Source: Acestrorhynchus altus
Lineage: Eukaryota > Chordata > Actinopteri > Characiformes > Acestrorhynchidae
Direction: 5' to 3'
Assembly (NCBI GenBank): GCA_034509495.1
Contig: CM067514.1
Location: 3,094,347-3,158,346 of the forward strand
Length of the DNA stretch: 64,000 nt
Shown here one piece after another: positions 39,527-43,020 of this stretch. The notes under the pieces are model-generated. The model was not told the origin of the DNA. It searched no databases and saw nothing but the letters and a program-made list of their open reading frames with translations. How positions within the stretch are numbered: the stretch's first letter is position 1; the number at the start of each line of letters is the position of its first letter. The position numbers and the translations under genes were made by a program.

Positions 39527-40489
39527 TCTTTGTTCATAATAAAATTCGTTAACACTTCATAATAAAGGTACATTAAAGAACAGTACTTACAACTGTAACA
39601 ATCATTACTAAACAGTTTAATTATATAATACTTATAACATAAACTCAGCAAATCCTTGGAACCCCACTGATTTCATCCAGACCAGGGTGAAGTATCAGTC
39701 TTCACAAGTATTAACCTCCCTTAACTTTTAGAAGAACTCAAGGCACTAGAAAAAGAGAGACAAGGACTGCCCACTGGCCCGGACTGCCCACTAACCTGGG
39801 TTGACACTGAGAGAAGGCTGACCTCAGACTCCCCCTGCCATCCCTTCAGACCAACTGCCTGCTACTGGACTTGGATTAGCTGCGCACCCTTCCATTTGTG
39901 AAATTTGTGAAAAGGGGACAATATTTTATACAAAGCATTCCCAACTCAAACTCCCAAACAGGCAAAGCAAACTTAAAATGCAAATTCAAAAGGTGTTCAA
40001 ACAAATTGTCCAAGAAAGTAAAAATAATAAAAGAGCTTTAAAAGCTCACTGCCCTGCAAACAACCGGCCATCAGACCGAGGTCACGTCGTAAAGTTGCCC
40101 GATGAGCAAAGGCTGCAGTCTTGCAATGAAACTGACCATCACACTGACCATCTGCACTCCTGAGCAGTAGGGAGGATGATGTCAGCTTGTCCCCAATCCT
40201 TATGGTGCAGAATGCGAATTAGGAAAGTGACACGTTCTGTCTCTAGTACTTTGCTGCAAATTAGTTTGATGGCTTTAAATTAGAGCTGTCCAAACTGATA
40301 ACATGACTGTCCACAATTTGTAATGAACAAACATGAAGATTACCAGAGAAGCAGGTCAGAAATTCAATGGATGTGACTTACCGTAGAGTCAGCTTCGTCA
40401 TATCCGATGTCTCCAGCGAATTTGGTATCACTTAGGTCCGGTCCTGGTCTCTTCAGGGGAAAAGACCCGTACTTCTCATTCTGCCGCAT
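1..40489 (-). CDS. ano1: ano1 (anoctamin-1 / TMEM16A), spliced, 23 coding exons, 3' end outside window
   Basis: Homologue of ANO1, a homodimeric plasma-membrane chloride channel opened by cytosolic calcium, used in epithelial secretion, smooth muscle and pacemaker cells. I joined 23 exons on the minus strand; all have GT/AG boundaries and matching phases, giving about 793 residues. Family landmarks in order: MRQNEKY start; GVGFLKIHAPWNVLCREAE; LSYPFSREKQHL; SSLLANGVY and AYPLHD; KYFGEKVGLYFAWLGVYTQM leading into TM1; ITMCPLCD with a cysteine-rich loop; EVPKTDKSFEERLIFKAF; QNNLFEIG in TM6; PEYMEM in TM7; NNIIEIRLDAKKFVTE in TM8. The calcium ligands N650, N651, E654, E701, E704, E733 and D737 (window numbering) are all present. 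ANO2 was considered, but ANLLSNGVY-type wording, the MRxNEKY start, NIPSMEIC and the segment-c micro-exon favour ANO1. I cannot tell ano1a from ano1b. The C-terminal exons lie below position 1. Confidence 0.96.
374..426 (-). CDS. ano1: ano1 coding exon 22 (53 bp)
   Basis: Two bases complete Gly757, then IWYNLLRGLSKVAVIVN (residues 758-774), matching IWYNILRGIGKLAVIIN. Acceptor TTTCTAG, donor GTACGT. Confidence 0.95.
1100..1970 (+). mobile_element. 3' remnant of a Rex1/CR1-type LINE
   Basis: Conceptual translation in shifting frames resembles the end of a fish Rex1/CR1-like polyprotein: VERVKTFKLL and FRKLRKCG near 1.34-1.47 kb, then a segment over 1.57-1.78 kb reading like a Ser-Leu-rich stretch ending in GRRYRS and ARTTRL-type wording. 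A short AT-rich 3' tail follows. Several frameshifts; inactive. Confidence 0.55.
2160..2225. mobile_element. end of a Tc1-type MITE
   Basis: Contains the motif AGAAGGGGTGTTCAGAAATA followed by TTTGGACATATTGTGTAT, a variant of a common fish element end with GTCCACAAACTTTTGGACATA wording. Similar ends occur near 590, 15.41, 16.82 and 24.3 kb. Confidence 0.5.
3060..3212 (-). CDS. ano1: ano1 coding exon 21 (TM7-TM8, calcium ligands E733 and D737)
   Basis: 153 bp, residues 706-757. IQFGMVTLFVASFPLAPLFA, then LLNNIIEIRLDAKKFVTEFR. Glu733 and Asp737 complete the calcium site. This is the best conserved exon in the window. Acceptor CATCCAG, donor GTATGT. Confidence 0.98.
3213..4101. other. intron of ano1 with a TG microsatellite
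   Basis: No repeat or gene recognised except a (TG)n tract at about 4055-4083, only some 20 bases from the exon edge on the intron side. Confidence 0.7.
4102..4244 (-). CDS. ano1: ano1 coding exon 20 (TM6-TM7 linker, calcium ligands E701 and E704)
   Basis: 143 bp, residues 658-706. A basic linker (KIKKLIRRHKSKRDSKQEEE) is followed by FLNPYVGLNPEYMEM. The two glutamates of PEYMEM are the TM7 calcium ligands. The linker differs from mammalian ANO1 but has similar length and charge. Acceptor ATGTTACAG, donor GTGAGT. Confidence 0.96.
4251..4322. repeat. (AAT)n microsatellite
   Basis: Imperfect AAT/TAATAC repeats directly upstream of an ano1 exon acceptor (minus strand). Confidence 0.9.
4323..4970 (-). 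mobile_element. Tc1/mariner-like remnant
   Basis: Minus-strand translation gives STPTTPSAELRENIQAAWDG and TIRNLYTSMQRRL, typical of the C-terminal end of a Tc1-family DDE transposase, followed by LRDTTSV and an element end. No catalytic core is intact. Sister copies lie at 19.05-19.64, 34.42-34.76, 7.03-7.26 and 54.78-54.95 kb. Confidence 0.7.
5455..5555 (-). CDS. ano1: ano1 coding exon 19 (TM6, calcium ligands N650, N651, E654)
   Basis: 101 bp, residues 625-658. CAHAGCLMELCIQLC, then a helix ending KQLIQNNLFEIGIP. Gln-Asn-Asn and Phe-Glu carry the TM6 calcium ligands (N650, N651, E654). The usual CAPGGC loop is CAHAGC here, with both cysteines kept. Acceptor ends in CTGTAG, donor GTGAGT. 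Confidence 0.97.
5950..6620 (-). mobile_element. RTE-clade LINE reverse transcriptase fragment
   Basis: Minus-strand frame at 6158-6562 reads EVNVCFIDYSKAFDCVDH, MGIPEDLFTVMRNLY, VRTEKGRTEWFHIGTGV and a degraded GCIPSP box: the RT block with the first catalytic Asp and the thumb-side box of RTE/BovB-like elements. IDGEDVE-like wording follows at about 6.1 kb. Frames are broken and the normal VRQGC box is TEGC. A fossil. Confidence 0.8.
7030..7260 (-). mobile_element. Tc1/mariner-like transposase fragment
   Basis: Minus-strand reading FSEHTLW..TLVHVLLPS matches, in another frame, the Gln-Gln-Asp-Asp-Ala-Arg-Pro-His type core motif of the same Tc1-like family seen at 4.3, 19.1 and 34.4 kb. Short and frameshifted. 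Confidence 0.55.
7425..7790 (-). mobile_element. tRNA-derived SINE-like element
   Basis: Read on the minus strand from about 7790, a tRNA-like head GAGTGGTGTAGCGGGCTAAG (A box) is followed by a B-box-like GGTTCGCTGGGGTCC. The body contains CATGTTTCCTCCGAGTCATG and GCCTCTTTTCAAACTGCTGC on the plus strand, wording typical of a repeated fish family. It is a repeat, not a tRNA gene: no cloverleaf was found. Confidence 0.6.
8168..8225 (-). CDS. ano1: ano1 coding exon 18 (pore-loop region)
   Basis: 58 bp, residues 605-624. LIGRPGNYVYVIGSYRMEE, equivalent to FVGRPGDYVYIFRSFRMEE, in the TM5-TM6 loop near the outer pore. Acceptor CACCCTCAG, donor GTAAGT. Confidence 0.96.
8487..8598 (-). CDS. ano1: ano1 coding exon 17 (TM4-TM5 linker and TM5)
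   Basis: 112 bp, residues 568-605. EVPKTDKSFEERLIFKAF, then VLKFANAFTPIVYLAFFRGR. This is the block around TM5 that lines the pore entrance in the family. Acceptor TTTCTCAG, donor GTTGGA. Confidence 0.97.
8599..10585. other. intron of ano1 holding a palindromic MITE
   Basis: No gene seen. The stretch 8.6-10.0 kb shows AT-rich sequence; at 9.47-9.55 kb GTTTGGTCCACAC and TGGACCAAAC-type motifs suggest a degraded DNA-transposon end. The MITE at 10.0-10.3 kb is listed separately. Confidence 0.6.
10017..10290. mobile_element. palindromic MITE with about 70-bp inverted repeats
   Basis: The left arm (about 10017-10090, with ATTGAGAAGAGGTGGTACAG) is the inverse of the right arm (about 10205-10285, with CTTCTTCTCAATCTGTGAGT and CCATCACACATACC). 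A half copy lies at 35.03-35.21 kb. No coding capacity. Confidence 0.75.
10586..10787 (-). CDS. ano1: ano1 coding exon 16 (TM3-TM4)
   Basis: 202 bp, residues 501-568. IFVTFSIVFGVVLYRIS, then FRSNVRATVKTTAAVINLII and IIIMDEIYGAVARWLT. It corresponds to AVTFAIVLGVIIYRIS through LLDEVYGCIARWLT. The residues before the split Glu568 are Val-Met where ANO1 usually has Lys-Ile. Acceptor CTGTGCAG, donor GTGAGG. Confidence 0.96.
11236..11310 (-). CDS. ano1: ano1 coding exon 15 (start of TM3)
   Basis: 75 bp, residues 476-500. PSKKKLTCTDRMPAYMTILI then MMVFM, corresponding to VKLTWRDRFPAYLTNLVSIIFMI. It is among the least conserved exons of this gene: the Trp of LTW is Cys here. Acceptor TGTTTCAG, donor GTATGG. 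No exon for the 26-residue segment d was found in the intron upstream of it. Confidence 0.93.
11311..13183. other. intron of ano1, mostly unassigned
   Basis: A short (AC)n tract lies at 11358-11380. 12.0-12.35 kb has Tc1-like wording but no open frame. 12.6-12.75 kb is A-rich. The segment-d exon known from mammals was looked for and not found. Confidence 0.6.
13184..13252 (-). CDS. ano1: ano1 coding exon 14
   Basis: 69 bp, phase 0 at both ends, residues 453-475: NHPRAEYEFHIMQKNLKKEA then ASK. Matches DHPRAEYEARVLEKSLKKE. Acceptor TTCTCCAG, donor GTAAAG. It is part of the first intracellular loop. Confidence 0.95.
13891..13902 (-). CDS. ano1: ano1 coding exon 13: 12-nt micro-exon, segment c equivalent (EELK)
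   Basis: Twelve bases between acceptor GTTTTTGTACAG and donor GTTTGA encode Glu-Glu-Leu-Lys. Placed between the flanking exons it gives TGFEDEEEELKNHPRAEYE, which aligns residue for residue with TGFEEEEEAVKDHPRAEYE of ANO1. In mammals Glu-Ala-Val-Lys is the four-residue alternatively spliced segment c; its loss shifts calcium and voltage dependence. The weak donor fits alternative use. Skipping keeps the frame. Confidence 0.88.
14074..14156 (-). CDS. ano1: ano1 coding exon 12 (TM2 end and first intracellular loop)
   Basis: 83 bp, residues 421-448. TMFMEHWKRRQMRLNYIWDL then TGFEDEE, matching ATFMEHWKRKQMRLNYRWDLTGFEEEE. The acidic run at its end is part of the region that tunes calcium and voltage sensitivity in ANO1. 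Acceptor TTCTGCAG, donor GTTAGT. Confidence 0.96.
14664..15390. mobile_element. piggyBac-like non-autonomous element
   Basis: The stretch starts TTAACCTTTAGAACTC and ends GGGTTCAAAGAGTTAA. The two ends are imperfect inverted repeats and both carry TTAA, the piggyBac target site. The length is about 727 bp and no transposase frame is seen inside. Assignment rests only on the ends. Confidence 0.55.
15391..16461. other. intron of ano1 with (GGTA)n tract
   Basis: A MITE end (GTGTCCACAAACTTTTGGCC) is at about 15.41 kb and a GGTAGGTA microsatellite at 15976-16015. Nothing else recognised. Confidence 0.6.
16462..16622 (-). CDS. ano1: ano1 coding exon 11 (cysteine-rich extracellular loop and TM2)
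   Basis: 161 bp, residues 367-421. MEICDERNNITMCPLCD, then CSYWKLVTACGTARASHLFD and ATVFFSIFMALW. The first extracellular loop keeps the ANO1 cysteines, and NIT is a possible N-glycosylation site. TM2 begins at TVFFSIFMALW. Acceptor TTGCTCAG, donor GTAAGC. Confidence 0.97.
16623..18173. other. intron of ano1 with a MITE end and an 84-bp duplication
   Basis: 16.82-16.86 kb carries a Tc1-type MITE end (GAAGGGGTGTCCACAAACAT). 17.70-17.88 kb is two tandem copies of an 84-bp CCTGACCTG-rich unit. The rest is unassigned. Confidence 0.65.
17712..17880. repeat. tandem duplication of an 84-bp C/T-rich unit
   Basis: CCTATC, TGACCTGCC and CTGACCTGCTCACC recur at a spacing of 84 bases. Two diverged copies. 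Confidence 0.75.
18174..18308 (-). CDS. ano1: ano1 coding exon 10 (TM1)
   Basis: 135 bp, residues 322-367. KYFGEKVGLYFAWLGVYTQM runs into a hydrophobic helix (LIPAAIVGVIVFLYG), the first transmembrane segment, then CATVDDNIP. Acceptor TACACAG; donor GTCAGC is weaker than the others but fixes the phase (AG plus T gives Ser367). Confidence 0.97.
18893..19015 (-). mobile_element. end fragment of the 600-bp palindromic MITE
   Basis: Begins CAGTCAACCATAACATTATG and continues with TTCTATAATTACAGACTGTA and TTTCTCTGCAGACTTTATTC, the end found complete at 22.16-22.76 kb. The next element starts about 35 bases further on. Confidence 0.7.
19051..19640 (-). mobile_element. Tc1-like element with both terminal inverted repeats
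   Basis: The left end contains AACCCAGAAGGACGTGTGG and the right end GATTCTTTCTGGGTCCAGCT, which are inverted copies. Between them the minus strand encodes broken pieces of a transposase C-terminal half: the His-containing core wording near 19.47 kb, then STPTTPSAELRENIQAAWDG, TIRNLYTFMQRRLACCVKPD and LRDTTSV. About 590 bp, internally deleted. Confidence 0.75.
19954..20018 (-). CDS. ano1: ano1 coding exon 9
   Basis: 65 bp, residues 301-322, RLYEEWASYSIFYKYQPIGL then Ile-Arg, with the Arg codon split. Equivalent to LLYEEWARYGVFYKYQPIDL. Acceptor TGTGCAG, donor GTAGGA. It leads into TM1. Confidence 0.96.
20726..20879. mobile_element. 155-bp MITE with CGGTATTTTCCGGACTATAAGC-type ends
   Basis: The left end TACCGTATTATCCGGACTAT is mirrored by the right end ATTCCGGAAAATACGGTA, with a TA dinucleotide at each edge as in Tc1/mariner target duplications. 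AT-rich interior without a frame. Confidence 0.75.
20880..22160. other. intron of ano1 with a Tc1-like remnant
   Basis: 20.9-21.3 kb contains wording such as GTTCATCAGAGCAGCA and CACTGCATCCTCCGCTTTCT, seen in degraded Tc1-like elements. 21.3-22.16 kb has nothing I can name. Confidence 0.5.
22161..22757 (+). mobile_element. full copy of a palindromic 600-bp MITE
   Basis: The left arm (CCATAACACTATGACCACAC, then TCACTGTCC) and the right arm (GGACAGTGAGTGTAGACAC, then GGAGGTGGTCATAATATTAT) are inverted repeats of about 70 bp. The interior holds CAGGACGCTGCCCACAGGAC and GTGGTGGTCCTGTGGGGTCC. Partial copies: 18.9, 31.4, 42.5, 55.9 and 59.4 kb. Confidence 0.85.
23419..23603. repeat. (TTA)n then (TAA)n compound microsatellite
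   Basis: A run of ATT units (23437-23472) is followed by runs of AAT units (to 23602), so the two halves are complementary and could pair. Long Leu, Ile or Asn runs in translation are artefacts. Confidence 0.9.
23882..23923 (-). CDS. ano1: ano1 coding exon 8 (42 bp)
   Basis: Small in-frame exon of 14 residues (287-300), GDIDGVDVETNDRK, matching GDYNGENVEFNDRK. Acceptor TTACAG, donor GTAGGA. Its length is a multiple of three, so skipping would keep the frame. Confidence 0.94.
24011..24066 (-). CDS. ano1: ano1 coding exon 7
   Basis: 56 bp, residues 268-286, encoding ISSLLANGVYTSAYPLHD after the split glycine. SLLANGVY is the ANO1 wording (ANO2 has SLIANNIY) and is one basis for the orthology call. 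Acceptor ends in TAG, donor GTAAGT. Confidence 0.97.
24303..25276 (-). mobile_element. Tc1-like element remnant
   Basis: One end is TGTGGCCAAAAGTATGTGGA. Read on the minus strand, 24.96-25.04 kb contains TGACCTCACTAATGGATTTG and ATCTAGTGGAGAGC, equivalent to the C-terminal transposase region of a widespread fish Tc1-like family. The other end is near ATTTGACATATAGAGTATA. Many indels; no intact frame. Confidence 0.6.
25629..25680 (-). CDS. ano1: ano1 coding exon 6
   Basis: 52 bp. It encodes VYEIIKRTKCTKSKYTM plus the first base of a glycine codon (residues 251-268), equivalent to VYEILKRTTCTKAKYSMG. Acceptor TTCTCAG, donor GTAAGT. Confidence 0.96.
25852..25990. mobile_element. 139-bp solo MITE of the Tc1-like family
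   Basis: Left end CAAAAATAGTTCCACCCAGA and right end TCTGGGTGCAACTATTTGTT are inverted repeats over about 25 bases and match the ends of the 19.05-19.64 kb element. It is a short internally deleted derivative. The interior keeps GTGTGGGATTGCAGTGCTGA. Confidence 0.8.
26280..26805 (+). mobile_element. Tc1-like (salmonid-type) 3' end remnant
   Basis: Contains CAGTGGAAACTGATCTGAGC, TGGTGTGTAGAATTTTGAGG and an end close to TTCCGGATGCACTG, the known right terminus of a common fish Tc1 family. The transposase part is reduced to unreadable fragments. Confidence 0.7.
27074..27128 (-). CDS. ano1: ano1 coding exon 5
   Basis: 55 bp. One base completes Leu232, then FDLSDRDSFFNSKIRSSI (residues 233-250), matching FDLSDKDSFFDSKTRSTI of ANO1. 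Acceptor CACAACAG, donor GTGAGT. Confidence 0.96.
27769..28140. repeat. 66-bp minisatellite, about 5.6 copies, open in one frame
   Basis: The unit contains GGAGCTGCAGGCTGTGCAGT, then GGGTGGAGTTTAATGTG. Because 66 is a multiple of three and no unit has a stop, the minus strand stays open for 164 codons with a 22-residue repeat (KLHPLTAQPAAPSPAPYTHR-like). I treat it as non-coding repeat in an ano1 intron. Confidence 0.85.
28141..28215. repeat. flank of the 66-bp minisatellite, repeated at 63.73-63.81 kb
   Basis: GTGGAGTTTGGTACCATG, GAGCAACAAGCT and AGTTAAGG recur in the same order at 63.74-63.79 kb, so the minisatellite edge belongs to an interspersed repeat. Confidence 0.65.
28339..28490 (-). 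CDS. ano1: ano1 coding exon 4
   Basis: 152 bp, residues 182-231 plus two bases of Leu232. Acceptor TTTACAG, donor GTAAGT. It encodes KYKVGSGSNVVEKINLF and ends LSYPFSREKQHL, a hallmark of ANO1/ANO2. The first part is more divergent and corresponds to the ANO1 region with MYHINETRGLLKKIN; no separate segment-b exon was seen next to it. Confidence 0.96.
28593..28691 (-). CDS. ano1: ano1 coding exon 3
   Basis: 99 bp, residues 149-181, acceptor TTTTCAG, donor GTATGT. It encodes EKIPGVGFLKIHAPWNVL followed by CREAEFMKLKMPTVK, nearly identical to the ANO1 block that ends in KMPTKK. It is part of the cytosolic anoctamin dimerisation domain. Confidence 0.97.
28692..29280. other. intron sequence of ano1, nothing recognised
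   Basis: No repeat, frame or RNA gene that I can name between the exon and the LINE fragment. Confidence 0.6.
29285..30480 (+). mobile_element. Rex1/CR1-type LINE fragment (reverse transcriptase, deleted)
   Basis: The plus frame at 29329-29814 reads ATGPGGVLDRVLKACTDQ, ISKCFERLVRDFICSSLPAT, LDPLPFAYSQNKSTDNAIV and LNVLTGHQQAVSMG, the N-terminal half of a jockey-superfamily RT. The block with the first catalytic Asp is missing between LSHLD and ILPQRL. A stop follows, then RVPQGCVLSPLL-like wording at about 29.85 kb, another deletion, and an AT-rich tail. Inactive. Confidence 0.8.
30481..31354. other. intron of ano1, AT-rich, nothing recognised
   Basis: No gene or repeat family that I can name. 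Confidence 0.55.
31355..31813 (+). mobile_element. partial copy of the palindromic 600-bp MITE
   Basis: Shares CCCACAGGACGCTGTCGGCT, GTGGTGGTCCTGTGGGGTCC and AAGATCAGGGTGAAAGGAGG with the full copy at 22.16 kb. The outer ends are lost. Confidence 0.8.
31814..33616. other. intron of ano1 with a 51-bp duplication
   Basis: 33407-33508 is a tandem pair of a 51-bp unit starting GTCTCTGACCAGTA. Otherwise nothing recognised. Confidence 0.6.
33617..33952 (-). CDS. ano1: ano1 coding exon 2 (cytosolic N-terminal domain)
   Basis: 336 bp, phase 0 at both ends, residues 37-148. It encodes PYFADGQRRIDYVLTYH, equivalent to the DGRRKVDYILVYH block of ANO1, then a basic serine/arginine-rich segment (residues 75-98), then LDYHEDDLRFRRDEFE, matching MDYHEDDKRFRREEYE. 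The donor is GTAAGG after three G. The basic segment differs from the mammalian sequence and is discussed in the findings. Confidence 0.95.
34030..34400. mobile_element. interspersed repeat of the GGGGAGAAnnTG fish type
   Basis: Contains GGACAGGGTGCCAGTCCATT, GGGCAATTTAGGTCAATTCA and GACATGGGGAGAAGACCTGA in the order known from a widespread fish retroposon tail. No frame. Confidence 0.55.
34420..34760 (-). mobile_element. Tc1-like transposase fragment
   Basis: The minus strand reads SPDLSLIENVWDAIGHCIKP, the SPDLNPIENLW-type motif carrying the third catalytic acidic residue of Tc1 transposases. It is preceded by a broken core and followed by the shared family end. Confidence 0.75.
34811..34885. 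repeat. 15-bp tandem repeat, 5 copies
   Basis: Perfect units of ATGATCCCAAACCAC. They give His-Asp-Pro-Lys-Pro repeats in translation, an artefact of the unit length. Confidence 0.95.
35030..35215. mobile_element. half copy of the 10.0-kb palindromic MITE
   Basis: CTTCTCAATCTATAAATCCC, GCACCATCTGCAGGAGCCTG and CAGGGCAACTTGTCCAG-like wording match the right half of the element at 10.02-10.29 kb. Confidence 0.6.
35700..36262 (+). mobile_element. Tc1-like transposon remnant (N-terminal HTH half)
   Basis: Plus-strand wording TACAACCCCAATTGCAGTGA at the end, then fragments AGVQQ-type HTH, LRSLRRHCVKN, TRAQEHFRKP and LRWTDTQW in broken frames: the DNA-binding half and the first catalytic Asp region of a common fish Tc1-like family. 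The element stops where the minisatellite array begins. Confidence 0.75.
36281..37905 (+). repeat. 62-bp minisatellite, array 1 (about 27 copies)
   Basis: The unit contains CCGGACTGTGTTTCTGATAC, AGTTTCAGTAACTACACTGC and TGCTGATCTTTAATACCGG; 62 bp, or 59 when one CTG is missing. Many copies carry small indels (CGG for CCGG, TCGTAA for TCAGTAA). It lies in the ano1 intron between the first two coding exons. No spacers, so it is not CRISPR-like. Confidence 0.95.
37906..39330. other. intron of ano1, nothing recognised
   Basis: No repeat family or frame that I can name. The part around 38.75-38.97 kb is low in repeats and could hold a conserved non-coding element, but nothing in the sequence proves it. 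Confidence 0.5.
39337..39413. repeat. (AT)n microsatellite
   Basis: About 77 bases of uninterrupted AT. Confidence 0.97.
39491..39524. repeat. (TG)n microsatellite
   Basis: Seventeen TG units less than 100 bases from the AT run. Confidence 0.95.
39660..40381. other. intron of ano1, unassigned
   Basis: GGACTGCCCACT is duplicated near 39.77 kb. No gene or named repeat. Confidence 0.55.
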
Positions 40490-40557
40490 GTCGAGCTCCT
40501 CTCCCAGCTCACCGATCTGATCCTCCTGTCTGCTGTCAATCAAGTCGGTTTCATCTT
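40382..40557 (-). CDS. ano1: ano1 coding exon 1 (start codon exon)
   Basis: Acceptor TTCTTCTGCAG and donor GTAAGT are clear. The ATG chosen at 40489-40487 begins MRQNEKYGSF, matching the MRVNEKY start of mammalian ANO1, so coding is 40382-40489 (36 residues, ending in phase 0). The frame is also open upstream to the acceptor with an acidic stretch (DETDLIDSRQEDQIGELGEE), so a longer N-terminus is possible if an upstream exon supplies an in-frame ATG. The exon ends DIGYDEADST. Confidence 0.88.
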
Positions 40558-40638
40558 CTGCAGAAGAAGTGCACGTATGAATTAGCCACAACTACATGTT
40601 GTATAAGGTGTGATTATGACCCGAGTCACTTTGCACCA

Positions 40639-40684
40639 CGCTGATGCCATGCTGATGCCATGCTGATGCCATGCTGATGCCATG
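40639..40684. repeat. 11-bp tandem repeat, 4 copies
   Basis: GCTGATGCCAT units just upstream of the exon with the ano1 start codon. Confidence 0.9.
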
Positions 40685-40899
40685 CCGAGCTGTGCTGAAG
40701 TCAGTGTTAAAATAAACACATCTTTTGCACAGTCTTGAGCTACAGGCAATCAGTAGTTGCATATCTACTTCAGGACAAGGACACATCCTGAAGTGTTAGG
40801 CTGATACTCACACAAAGCAAGACACCCACCAACATCTGATTTTTATTTAAACACTATATATATAAAACTGCAGGGAGACATAATACAGGAATCAGCTGG

Positions 40900-41100
40900 A
40901 CTCGAACTTGGTGGGTGGCTTGGACATGATTTGGAAAGACACACGCAACACATATAAGGTTACCATGATGGAGCAGTGTGTGTGTGTGCGTGTGTGGAGT
41001 CATTACTGGAGTACTGGATGGAGCTCCATCATTCTGGAGAACACAGTTCCACTGCTCCATAACTCAGTGCTGTGGGGCTTTATATCCCAAGCATTAGGCC
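40900..41100 (-). mobile_element. unnamed repeat, copy 1
   Basis: ATGGAGCTCCATCATTCTGG and CAGTTCCACTGCTCCATAAC reappear inverted at 42.03-42.16 kb. Confidence 0.6.
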
Positions 41101-41207
41101 GGGTGCCAATAGGTTCATGCTTGCTGGGCTTATCACCAAGAATGTGTTTGGGCTCACCGTAAGCAGGACCCCTTATTCAACCACACCCACTTCTTAAGTC
41201 AGCAATC

Positions 41208-41209
<2 letters not shown>

Positions 41210-41249
<40 letters not shown>
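41210..41249. repeat. (AT)n microsatellite
   Basis: Forty bases of AT. Confidence 0.95.
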
Positions 41250-41252
<3 letters not shown>

Positions 41253-41679
41253 TTAACTGACTTAAAATGAATATTTAATATATATATATTATATATAATT
41301 TTTACTTGCACCTCCTGCTTGCATTCTGATGTCTCTTTAGAAATCTCTTCAAAAAGGCAGTTGAAATAAAAAATAAAAAATAAATAAATGATGGTGAATA
41401 TAATCCATCATACGACCTGTACTGTAATGTTCCTTTGATAAAAATGACTGAATAAATTGATGAATTAAGATAAAATAAAATTGAATAATCAATGTTGATT
41501 TACTTCAAAACAATTCAATGATGATTCAACAGTGAGTGATGGCTGAAATGCTGGCTGGGTTTGTAAATGGAGGGACTATGTAAAATGTCTTATTTTACAA
41601 TATTTTTTGTTAAACTAAAATTAAAGTCTGGCTGACGAAATCTCAGATTAGCAGTCTACTTGACTGACGTATGGGCCAT

Positions 41680-41850
41680 CTAATTTTGATGTGGCGCAAT
41701 AACAAACACGGCCACCACACCACGGAATTCGATTCCCAGTCTGGGCAGTCCCCAGTCCTTGTGCGAGACTCCTTACACTACTCTGACCCGTAACTTTGTA
41801 AGTGACTCTAGATGAAGAGCATCAGCTAAATGTGAATTTAGTGTGAAGAC
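41680..41850. mobile_element. SINE-like fragment with tRNA B box
   Basis: GAATTCGATTCCCAGTCTGG is a B-box-like tRNA sequence, and the tail GTAAGTGACTCTAGATGAAG then AGCATCAGCTAAATG matches the common fish SINE/LINE tail with GATAAAAGCGTCTGCTAAATG wording. Confidence 0.65.
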
Positions 41851-42029
41851 ATGACCCCCATAGAAACAACCCCCTCACTTCTCCTCAGCACACATTCATG
41901 AGGAATGTCTCTCATTCTAATGAATGCATTCAGCTACTGCCAATAGAATAAGACTCTCTGGAGCAGATAAATAAACACTAACATATTGGCACCGTATCTA
42001 ATGCCAGGCGTGGACTAGAGGGGTATACA

Positions 42030-42160
42030 GCCCCCCATTATTGAGCTGTGGAGCAGTGGAGCTGTGTTCTCTGGAATGATGGAGCTCCATCCAGTACTTC
42101 TGAGAATGATGAGCTGAGGAGTTGAGCATGGTGCGGTGAGGTGGTGATGCATGTGGTGAA
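42030..42160 (+). mobile_element. unnamed repeat, copy 2 (inverted relative to 41.0 kb)
   Basis: GTGGAGCAGTGGAGCTGTGT and GATGGAGCTCCATCCAGTAC are the reverse complement of the 41.0-kb copy with few changes. Confidence 0.6.
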
Positions 42161-42484
42161 CATCATGACCCATTAACCCAGTATCATGACCCGTGCTCTT
42201 GTCACTGAATGCAATCAAACTCTCCTTGCAATGCTCTCAGTAGAGGCAGTTACTGCAACAAAAGCAGGGGAGAGGAGAAACAGCGATGGCAGGAGAAAGC
42301 AAGCCAGAGGAAATCTAATTCATGTAGCGGATCTAAAAAGTAAAAGAGGAAAGTGGAGTGAAATCCGAGCTTTCAATCCAGAATGGACAGACTCAACCAG
42401 TTCTCAACCAGTATGTTCCACACTGTGGTCATAATTAAAAGCAGAGGTGTGGAGACAGGTTATTAAGCAAAATGCAAGGTGCAT

Positions 42485-42534
42485 ACACACACACACACAC
42501 ACACGACACGCACACACACACACACACACACACA
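42485..42534. repeat. (CA)n microsatellite
   Basis: Interrupted once by GACACG. Confidence 0.95.
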
Positions 42535-43020
42535 CCTATCAGCCATAACAGTATGACCATGTCCTTGCTCATTGCCCATTTAATCAGCTCCTCTTATGCT
42601 ACCAGCTTTTTCTGCATGCCCGTTTATCCTCCTTTCACCCTGACCTTCAATGATCGGGACCCCACAGGACCACCACAGAGCAGCTAATATGTGGAGTGTG
42701 GTGGGTCATTCTCAGCACTGCAGTCACACTTACATAGTGGTGGTGGCTTGTAGTATGTGTTGCTTTAGTGCAGTGGATCGGAGCACAGCAGTGCTGCTGG
42801 GTGTTTAAACCCCTCCAGTGTCACTGCTGGATGAGAGACAGTCAGCAACCAGAAACGTCCAGCCGACAACGTCCTGTGGGCAGCGTCCTGTGAGCACTGA
42901 AGAAGGACTAGAGGACGACCAACACAAACAGAAGAGCTTCTGTCTCTGACTTTACGTCTACAAGGTGGAGACACTCAGTAGGAGTGTCTAATAGAGTGGA
43001 CAGTGAGTGGACACAGTGTT
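42535..43020 (-). mobile_element. partial copy of the palindromic 600-bp MITE
   Basis: Begins with an end-like CAGCCATAACAGTATGACCA and continues with GGACCCCACAGGACCACCAC and GTCCTGTGGGCAGCGTCCTG. Orientation is opposite to the 22-kb copy. Confidence 0.8.

Noticed and set aside
1..40489. ANO2 as the identity of the gene
   Set aside because: SLLANGVY, the MRxNEKY start, NIPSMEIC and the segment-c micro-exon match ANO1 better than ANO2.
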